From assembly GCA_964394475.1 (NCBI GenBank), contig CAYMXZ010000041.1, forward strand, positions 1 to 19,959: a stretch of 19,959 nt of DNA. Reading direction: 5' to 3'. This DNA comes from RQOF01 sp964394475. Its GTDB lineage: Bacteria > Calditrichota > Calditrichia > RBG-13-44-9. The translations under genes were made by a program, and so were the position numbers. The notes under the pieces are model-generated. The model saw only the letters and a program-made list of their open reading frames with translations. It searched no databases and had not been told where the DNA came from. Below are positions 14,020 to 19,959 of the stretch, one piece after another; position 1 is the stretch's first letter, and every line of letters begins with the position of its first letter.

Positions 14020-16113
14020 TTAATTTTTTGTTTTTTTGCCTACAACTTTTTCAATAATTTGCTCCGCAATATGCTGCGGGATCACATCATAATGGTTAAA
14101 TTCCATGGTATAAATAGCTCTCCCCTGCGTGATAGATCGCAGGGCAGTTGCATAGCCAAACATTTCACTTAGAGGTACAAATCCTTCTACGACTTGCGCA
14201 TCTTTTCGCGGTAAAATTCCGGTAATTTTGCCGCGCCGCGAATTCAGATCTCCAATCACATCTCCCAGATATTCCTCAGGAACCACCACTTCCACTTCCA
14301 TAATGGGTTCTAATAAGACCGAACCGGCTTTCTCTAAAGCATTTTTAATGGCAATAGAACCCGCTATTTTAAAGGCCATCTCGCTGCTGTCTACTTCATG
14401 ATATGAGCCATCGATTAAACGCACTTTTACATCCACCACCGGATAGCCCGCTAATACCCCGCTTTTCAATGCATCTTCGATTCCGGTTTTCACCGAGGGA
14501 ATAAATTCTCGTGGAATAACTCCACCCACAATTTTATTTTCAAAATCAAATCCACCGCCCTTTGAATTGGGTTCCGCTTCGATGACGACATGACCGTATT
14601 GCCCTTTACCACCAGATTGACGGATGAATTTCCCTTCACTGGTTACAGCTTGCATGATGGTTTCTTTATAGGCAACCTGCGGTTTGCCAATTCTGGCTCC
14701 CACTTTAAATTCCCGCAGTAAACGATCAGTAATTATTTCAAGATGCAATTCGCCCATTCCGCTAATTAACGTTTCGCCGGTTTCCTGGTCAAAGGACACC
14801 CGAAAGGTGGGATCTTCGTCGCTTAATTTACTCAGCGAGTCACTGAGTTTCTCCTGATCCGCTTTCGATTTCGGTTCAATGGATACGGCAATTACGGGTT
14901 CAGGAAACTTCATGGATTCTAAAATCACTGGTTTATCGGGGGCAGCTAATGTCTCTCCGGTACGGGTGAATTTCAATCCCACCGCCGCCGCAATATCACC
15001 AGTAAACACCTGATCGATATCTTCCCGCCGGTTGGCATGCATGCGCAGAATTCTTCCCAGTCGCTCTTTTTTACTATTATTGGCATTGATAACATAAGAA
15101 CCTGTTTTGACTGTTCCGGAATATACCCGGAAGTAAGTGAGTTTACCCACATACGGATCAGTCATGATTTTGAAAGCCAGGGCGGTAAATGGTTCTTTAT
15201 CATCCGGTTTTCGTAAAACCTCTTTTTCGGAGCGTGGATCAATCCCCTTTACTGGAGGAATATCCAGTGGGGAAGGTAAATAATCAACCACCGCATCCAG
15301 CAAACGCTGAATACCTTTATTTTTAAAAGCCGATCCCAGTAAAACCGGGACAATATGACATTCGATCGTTCCTTTTCGAATAGCCGCTTTAATCTGCTTT
15401 TCATCGATCGGCCGACCTTCCAGATACGATTCCATTAAATGGTCGTCATATTCCGAAGCGGCTTCGATGAGATGTGTCCGATATTCATTCACCTGGTTTT
15501 GCAAATCTCTTGGAATTTCTTGTTCAACCCAGGTCGATCCCAGACTGCTTTCATCATAGATAACCGCTTTCATTTTAATGAGATCAACTAGGCCGGTAAA
15601 AAGATCTCCCTGCCCCAATGGAATCTGAACGGCGATAGGTCGAGCGTTCAGTCGGATTTTTATCATTTCCAAAACATGATAGAAATCCGCACCGATGCGA
15701 TCCATTTTGTTGACAAAAGCGATCCGCGGTACTTTATACCGATCTGCCTGCCGCCATACCGTCTCTGACTGCGGTTCTACTCCACCTACTCCGCAGAACA
15801 GGGCGACTGCTCCATCCAGTACCCGCAATGAACGCTCCACTTCGGCCGTAAAATCAACATGACCAGGAGTATCGATAATATTAATTCGATAATCCTGCCA
15901 GTAACAAGTGGTTGCCGCGGAAGTAATCGTAATTCCTCGTTCTTTTTCCTGTTCCATCCAGTCCATGGTGGCAGATCCTTCATGCACTTCACCCATTCGG
16001 TGCACTCGCCCGGTATAAAACAGGATACGCTCAGTCGTGGTAGTTTTACCTGCATCGATATGAGCCATGATTCCTATATTCCGTGTTTTTTCAATGGGAT
16101 ACCGTTCTGCCAT
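14020..16113 (-). CDS. fusA: Elongation factor G
   Basis: Translocation GTPase, 697 aa, typical length. The G domain has the P-loop AHIDAGKTT at 17-25, the switch I region through GITIT at about 60-64, DTPGH at 81-85 with the catalytic histidine H85, and NKMD at 135-138. Domains II to V follow, ending with the domain V region around YATALRSITQGRA and a short basic C terminus. It looks like the canonical translocase rather than a paralogue. ATG at 16113 has GGAG ten bases upstream. It lies between rpsG (27 bp) and rpsJ (10 bp); tuf, often next, is missing. Confidence 0.98.
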   Translation of the reverse strand: MAERYPIEKTRNIGIMAHIDAGKTTTTERILFYTGRVHRMGEVHEGSATMDWMEQEKERGITITSAATTCYWQDYRINIIDTPGHVDFTAEVERSLRVLDGAVALFCGVGGVEPQSETVWRQADRYKVPRIAFVNKMDRIGADFYHVLEMIKIRLNARPIAVQIPLGQGDLFTGLVDLIKMKAVIYDESSLGSTWVEQEIPRDLQNQVNEYRTHLIEAASEYDDHLMESYLEGRPIDEKQIKAAIRKGTIECHIVPVLLGSAFKNKGIQRLLDAVVDYLPSPLDIPPVKGIDPRSEKEVLRKPDDKEPFTALAFKIMTDPYVGKLTYFRVYSGTVKTGSYVINANNSKKERLGRILRMHANRREDIDQVFTGDIAAAVGLKFTRTGETLAAPDKPVILESMKFPEPVIAVSIEPKSKADQEKLSDSLSKLSDEDPTFRVSFDQETGETLISGMGELHLEIITDRLLREFKVGARIGKPQVAYKETIMQAVTSEGKFIRQSGGKGQYGHVVIEAEPNSKGGGFDFENKIVGGVIPREFIPSVKTGIEDALKSGVLAGYPVVDVKVRLIDGSYHEVDSSEMAFKIAGSIAIKNALEKAGSVLLEPIMEVEVVVPEEYLGDVIGDLNSRRGKITGILPRKDAQVVEGFVPLSEMFGYATALRSITQGRAIYTMEFNHYDVIPQHIAEQIIEKVVGKKTKN

Positions 16114-16140
16114 TTACCATAGACTCCAAAATAAAACCTC

Positions 16141-16608
16141 TTACCATCGGAAATGAGCAAAAGCCCGGTTGGCCTCTGCCATTTTATGGGTATCTTCCTT
16201 CTTTTTAATTGCTGATCCTTCATTTTTGAAAGCGGCCATAATTTCATTCGCCAACCGCTCCGACATCGCCCGTTCAGAACGCTGACGGGCAAAGGTCACC
16301 AGCCAACGAATAGCCAGTGAACGTCGTCGCTGTTCGCGTACTTCAACCGGCACCTGATATGTCGCACCGCCCACCCGGCGTGAACGAACTTCCAAAATGG
16401 GCGCAACATTCTCCATCGCTTTTTTAAAGACCACCAACGGATCTTGCTTCATTTTCTGCTCAATAAGATCCATCGCGGTATAGAAAATGGTCTCTGCCTT
16501 GCTCTTTTTCCCTTCACGAATCAGGCCATTGATGAATTTACTGACCAATTCGCTTTTATATTTGGGGTCAGGCAATACTTTTCGTTCTGGTGCTCTTTTA
16601 CGCCTCAT
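16141..16608 (-). CDS. rpsG: Ribosomal protein S7
   Basis: Primary assembler of the 30S head, at the mRNA exit and E site, 155 aa, the standard bacterial length. It begins MRRKRAPERKVLPDPKY and includes GGATYQVPVEVREQRRRSLA (about residues 80-99, quoted in part), the beta hairpin that contacts E-site tRNA, and a C-terminal HKMAEANRAFAHFRW. ATG at 16608 is five bases after GAGG. It comes 15 bp after rpsL and 27 bp before fusA. Confidence 0.98.
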   Translation of the reverse strand: MRRKRAPERKVLPDPKYKSELVSKFINGLIREGKKSKAETIFYTAMDLIEQKMKQDPLVVFKKAMENVAPILEVRSRRVGGATYQVPVEVREQRRRSLAIRWLVTFARQRSERAMSERLANEIMAAFKNEGSAIKKKEDTHKMAEANRAFAHFRW

Positions 16609-16623
16609 AGGAACCTCAAATCA

Positions 16624-17001
16624 TTATGCTTTCTTTGGCTTCTTTGTACCATACTTTGAACGGCCCTGCATTCGGTCATTCACTCCGCCTGTATCCAGAG
16701 TGCCTCGAATGATATGATAGCGAACCCCTGGCAAATCTTTTACCCGGCCTCCCCGAATAAGGACCAGAGAGTGTTCCTGCAGATTATGTCCTTCACCAGG
16801 AATGTAGGCCGTTACTTCAATTTGATTCGTCAGACGAACTCGGGCCACTTTACGCAAGGCGGAATTCGGTTTTTTGGGAGTGGTGGTATAGACTCGAGTA
16901 CACACTCCTCTCCGCTGGGGAGAACCGCCCAGGGCCGGAGCTTTTCCTTTTCGTTCTACTTTTTTTCGCCCATTTCTTACGAGCTGATTAATCGTTGGCA
17001 A
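16624..17001 (-). CDS. rpsL: Ribosomal protein S12, TTG start
   Basis: Decoding-centre protein of the 30S subunit, 125 aa. It has the TTPKKPNSALRKVARVRLT core (about 39-57) and GEGHNLQEHSLVLIRGGRVKDLPGVRYH (quoted in part). K43, K88 and P91 (precursor numbering) are the wild-type residues at sites of streptomycin resistance, and D89 is the aspartate that can be methylthiolated. The start codon is TTG at 17001, five bases after AGGAGG, giving MPTINQLVRNG. It follows rpoC after 80 bp, the largest gap of the window. Confidence 0.98.
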   Translation of the reverse strand: MPTINQLVRNGRKKVERKGKAPALGGSPQRRGVCTRVYTTTPKKPNSALRKVARVRLTNQIEVTAYIPGEGHNLQEHSLVLIRGGRVKDLPGVRYHIIRGTLDTGGVNDRMQGRSKYGTKKPKKA

Positions 17002-17006
17002 TGCCG

Positions 17007-17012
17007 CCTCCT
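17007..17012 (-). promoter_or_regulatory. Ribosome binding site for the TTG start of rpsL
   Basis: A full AGGAGG five bases before the TTG at 17001. Confidence 0.8.
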
Positions 17013-17040
17013 AATAATTTTTAAAAAATACAGACTTTCA

Positions 17041-17068
17041 ATTTAATATTTCGAAATAATTTTTACAA
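17041..17068 (-). promoter_or_regulatory. Possible weak promoter before rpsL
   Basis: Minus-strand TTGTAA (17063-17068) and TTAAAT (17041-17046) with a 16-base spacer each match four of six positions of the sigma-70 consensus. They sit in the only gap large enough for a promoter inside the cluster and would give a leader of about 33 bases before rpsL. The region is very A+T rich, so a chance match is easily possible. Confidence 0.3.
17047..17058. repeat. 12-bp perfect palindrome between rpoC and rpsL
   Basis: TATTTCGAAATA reads the same on both strands. It lies within the spacer of the possible promoter. It is not followed by a T-run typical of a terminator and is too A+T rich for a stable hairpin, so an operator or chance are the alternatives. 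Confidence 0.4.
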
Positions 17069-17081
17069 TCCATTTTTAAAA

Positions 17082-19959
17082 TCATTCCTTCACCGGAACT
17101 GGCTCACTGACCTGCGTTTCTTTGTCAGATTCAGTTTTTACTTCAATGTGCAATTGTTCGAATTTTTTCATGCCGGTGCCGACCGGAATGAGGTTTCCTA
17201 CAATCACATTTTCTTTCAATCCAAACAGATAATCTACTTTTCCCGCCACGGCAGCTTCTGTTAATACCCGAGTCGTTTCCTGGAACGATGCCGCACTGAT
17301 AAAACTATCGGTCGTCAAAGCTGCCTGAGTGATACCTAACAGAATGGGTTCAGAAGTAGCGGGTTCGGCATCTCTTCCTTCGGCGGGCTTTTTATCAGAT
17401 TTCTGCAATTGACGGTTGGTATATTCGAATTTCAACTTATCAACCAGCTGACGTTTTCGAAAGCGCGAGTCTCCTGGTTCGGTGATCACTACCTTATTTC
17501 GAATTTTTTCGTTTTCTTCTTTAAAGACTACTTTATTGACCGTATCCCCTTCCAGGAAGCGGGTATCACCCGGATCGATCACTCGCACTCGCTGCATCAT
17601 TTGCCGGGCAATGACTTCGATATGTTTGTCATCGATACTCACCCCCTGCAAACGATAAACTTCCTGAATCTCATTGACCAAATATTCCTGTACCTTATTA
17701 GGTCCTAATATCTGCAAAATATCCTGAGGGGCGATCGCTCCTTCCGTCAACATTTCGCCAGCTCTCACATAATCCCCATTATGCACTAATACATGCATAC
17801 TGTAGGGAACAAGGTATTTCTTCTTTTCCAGCGTTCCTTCCACAATCACTTCTCGAATCCCGCGTTTAATGGTACCAAAGCGCACCACGCCATCAATTTC
17901 ACTGACGATCGCTTGCTCTTTGGGTTTGCGGGCTTCAAATAATTCAGCCACTCGTGGAAGACCACCGGTAATGTCACGCGTTTTTCCAATTTCTCTTGGA
18001 ATTCTGGCCAGAACTGTGCCTGCTTTTATTTTCTGACCATCAGCAACGCGAATTTGAGCTTTTACTGGAAGAATATGAGTGGCAATCTCAGTGCCCTTTG
18101 CATCCAATATTTTTATGTGCGGACTCAAGTTTTTATTGCGGGACTCAATAATGACCCTTTGTTTTTGCAAAGTTTGTTCGTCCAATTCCTCCCGGGCGGT
18201 GACATTTTCCACAATATCCGCATACTTTACTTTACCCGATTTTTCCGCTAGAATAACCGTAGAATAGGGATCCCATTCAAAGAGAATCTGCCCCTTTTTC
18301 ACCAATGTTCCCTCTTTCACCAGCACATTGGCACCAGCCGGAACTGTATATTTAACCAGCGAACGATCCTGCTCATCAAGAATATGAATTTTACCATACT
18401 GACCAATAGCGACTGTTTTAGGAATCACCTGACCATCCTGTTCCTCTTCTCCTTGCAAGAGTCGCAAATTCTCATATTTAATCTTTCCATCGAATCGTGC
18501 CATCACCTGGGACTGGGCAGCAATGCGCCCGGCAATACCGCCGATATGGAATGTACGCAGGGTGAGCTGAGTACCCGGTTCACCGATACTTTGAGCCGCC
18601 ATAATTCCAACCGCTTCACCGATGCTGACCAGCTTTCCTGTAGCTAAATTCCGACCATAACATAAACTACACACTCCTCGTTCAGCCTCGCAGGTCAATA
18701 CCGAACGAATCTTAATCGATTCAATAGCCGACTCATCAATGATGGCCGCTTTATCTTCATCAATCAATTCGCCTGATTTAATAATGAGTTCACCCGTCAG
18801 AGGATCGTATACGTCGTCCACCGAAACACGCCCCAGCACACGATCGGCCAGGGATTCAATGATTCTCTCTCCTTCTTTGATGGGATAGGTTTCAATTCCC
18901 AGAATTGTTCCGCAGTCGTATTCGGTGATCATGACGTCCTGCGCCACATCGACTAATCGGCGAGTCAAATATCCAGCATCAGCGGTTTTAAGAGCAGTAT
19001 CGGCCAATCCCTTTCTGGCGCCGTGAGTAGAGATAAAATATTCCTGTACAGTCAGTCCCTCAAAGAAATTAGCGGTAATCGGGTTTTCGATAATCTCACC
19101 CGTTTGACCAGTTAAGGTTTTCTGAGGCTTGGCCATTAATCCACGCATCCCGGCCAGCTGACGGATCTGTTCACGACTCCCTCGTGCTCCTGAATCGGAC
19201 ATCATATATAGAGAATTAAAACCAGCTTTATGATCTTTTAAAATCTTGAATAAATCGGCGGAAACCTGTTCGGTGACGCGCGTCCAGATATCAATCACCT
19301 TATTATAGCGTTCTCCGTCGGTAATGATACCCATTTGATATTGCTGTTCCAATTGTCGCACTTCTTCATACGCACGACGCACAATTTCTTCCTTGCTTTC
19401 GGGGATCACCACATCATCCAGACCGATACTGGAACCGGCCAGGGTAGAATAACGGAATCCCAGGGCTTTTAAATTGTCTAAAAAATTGACCGCTGGAACA
19501 TTTCCAATTTTTTTAAGAACATTGGAGATCAAACTCTCCAAGGTTTTTTTGGACATGGTTTGATTGACAAAACCAACTTCCGGAGGAACGACCTGGTTAA
19601 ACAAAACTCGACCGACTGTCGTCTCAACCAGCTCACCGTTCACCCGTACTTTTATGATGGCATGCAGATCCACTTTTTTATCATCATAAGCGATAACTAC
19701 TTCCTGGGGTGAAGAGAAGATTTTACCTTCACCGCTAACACCTTTTTTCTCCTTGGTGAGGTAATAGCATCCCAGCACCATATCCTGGGAGGGAATGGCT
19801 AATGGACGCCCATTTGCCGGTGAGAGAATATTATGAGAAGAAAGCATCAGCAACCGTGCTTCCATTTGCGCTTCGTAAGAGAGCGGGACATGCACAGCCA
19901 TCTGGTCGCCGTCAAAGTCGGCGTTAAACGCGGCGCAGACCAGCGGGTGGAGCTGGATC
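17082..19959 (-). CDS. rpoC: RNA polymerase beta-prime subunit, C-terminal part
   Basis: Catalytic subunit of RNA polymerase; the 5' end lies beyond the window. The reading frame is open to 19959, giving 958 residues. It starts just before NADFDGD (19905-19925), whose aspartates hold the catalytic magnesium. Bridge-helix and trigger-loop sequence with GARKGLADTALKTA and GYLTRRLVDVAQD follows at about residues 313-341. C349, C423, C430 and C433 form the second zinc site. After EPGTQLTLRTFHIGG comes a region like the SI3 insertion of proteobacterial RpoC (about 475-655), then ITGGLPRVAELFEAR. Near the end are a 32-residue-register duplication (17415-17582), the conserved SFISAASFQETTRVLTEAA, and an acidic tail. 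The Met at 19901 is internal, not a start. Stop TGA. Confidence 0.98.
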   Translation of the reverse strand, partial: IQLHPLVCAAFNADFDGDQMAVHVPLSYEAQMEARLLMLSSHNILSPANGRPLAIPSQDMVLGCYYLTKEKKGVSGEGKIFSSPQEVVIAYDDKKVDLHAIIKVRVNGELVETTVGRVLFNQVVPPEVGFVNQTMSKKTLESLISNVLKKIGNVPAVNFLDNLKALGFRYSTLAGSSIGLDDVVIPESKEEIVRRAYEEVRQLEQQYQMGIITDGERYNKVIDIWTRVTEQVSADLFKILKDHKAGFNSLYMMSDSGARGSREQIRQLAGMRGLMAKPQKTLTGQTGEIIENPITANFFEGLTVQEYFISTHGARKGLADTALKTADAGYLTRRLVDVAQDVMITEYDCGTILGIETYPIKEGERIIESLADRVLGRVSVDDVYDPLTGELIIKSGELIDEDKAAIIDESAIESIKIRSVLTCEAERGVCSLCYGRNLATGKLVSIGEAVGIMAAQSIGEPGTQLTLRTFHIGGIAGRIAAQSQVMARFDGKIKYENLRLLQGEEEQDGQVIPKTVAIGQYGKIHILDEQDRSLVKYTVPAGANVLVKEGTLVKKGQILFEWDPYSTVILAEKSGKVKYADIVENVTAREELDEQTLQKQRVIIESRNKNLSPHIKILDAKGTEIATHILPVKAQIRVADGQKIKAGTVLARIPREIGKTRDITGGLPRVAELFEARKPKEQAIVSEIDGVVRFGTIKRGIREVIVEGTLEKKKYLVPYSMHVLVHNGDYVRAGEMLTEGAIAPQDILQILGPNKVQEYLVNEIQEVYRLQGVSIDDKHIEVIARQMMQRVRVIDPGDTRFLEGDTVNKVVFKEENEKIRNKVVITEPGDSRFRKRQLVDKLKFEYTNRQLQKSDKKPAEGRDAEPATSEPILLGITQAALTTDSFISAASFQETTRVLTEAAVAGKVDYLFGLKENVIVGNLIPVGTGMKKFEQLHIEVKTESDKETQVSEPVPVKE
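19905..19925 (-). other. RNA polymerase catalytic magnesium motif NADFDGD
   Basis: Codons for Asn-Ala-Asp-Phe-Asp-Gly-Asp. The three aspartates are the invariant ligands of the active-site magnesium in all cellular RNA polymerases. Its presence proves that the frame extends upstream of the Met at 19901 and that the window cuts rpoC. Confidence 0.95.

Noticed and set aside
16074..16292. A 72-codon minus-strand frame across the rpsG/fusA junction
   Set aside because: It overlaps the ends of two complete genes in another frame and has no family resemblance.
19899..19901. Met codon at 19901 as the start of a separate gene
   Set aside because: The frame stays open upstream to the window edge and encodes the RNA polymerase NADFDGD motif, so this Met is internal to rpoC.
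1..19959. A novel accessory, defence or mobile system in the window
   Set aside because: All but small gaps are filled by recognised housekeeping genes in conserved order; no repeats, integrase, transposase, CRISPR or unexplained gene was seen on either strand.

Overview
The window is a bacterial chromosomal segment carrying one continuous block of transcription and translation genes, all on the minus strand. Read in the direction of transcription (high to low coordinates) it is rpoC (3' part) - rpsL - rpsG - fusA - rpsJ - rplC - rplD - rplW - rplB - rpsS - rplV - rpsC - rplP - rpmC - rpsQ - rplN - rplX - rplE - rpsN - rpsH - rplF - rplR - rpsE - rpmD - rplO - secY - map - infA - rpmJ - rpsM - rpsK - rpsD - rpoA - rplQ (first two codons only). 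This is the fused beta-prime/str/S10/spc/alpha supercluster.

Region by region: 17082-19959 is RNA polymerase beta-prime from the catalytic NADFDGD motif to the C terminus. 17002-17081 is the only sizeable gap (80 bp, A+T rich, with a weak promoter-like pair and a 12-bp palindrome). 14020-17001 is the str part (S12, S7, EF-G) without tuf. 8629-14009 is the S10 part plus L14, 3650-8613 runs from L24 to SecY, and 51-3649 holds map, infA, rpmJ and the alpha part. All other gaps are 44 bp or shorter, and two gene pairs overlap by an ATGA. The genes supply both ribosomal subunits, initiation factor 1, elongation factor G, the protein-export channel, N-terminal methionine removal and the RNA polymerase alpha and beta-prime subunits, so one transcription unit could coordinate them.

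Organism: a bacterium of moderate base composition (roughly 45 percent G+C by eye). Zinc-type S4, S14 and L36, the absence of adk between secY and map, and a short internal duplication near the RpoC C terminus that resembles what I recall from the Bacteroidota/FCB group together suggest an FCB-related lineage. Nearly every gene has a recognisable Shine-Dalgarno sequence, which argues against typical Bacteroidia or Flavobacteriia and would fit a deeper relative such as Calditrichota. This placement is inference and has not been tested by phylogeny.

I found no mobile element, CRISPR, tRNA, rRNA or accessory system. The most interesting signals are modest: TTG start codons confined to 30S proteins and IF-1, each with a good Shine-Dalgarno; loss of tuf from the str/S10 junction; an L24 with an unusual cysteine quartet; the RpoC repeat; and a G+C-rich terminal 58 bp. 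Starts of rpoA, rplE, rpsC, rplC and rplV were set shorter than the longest open frame.
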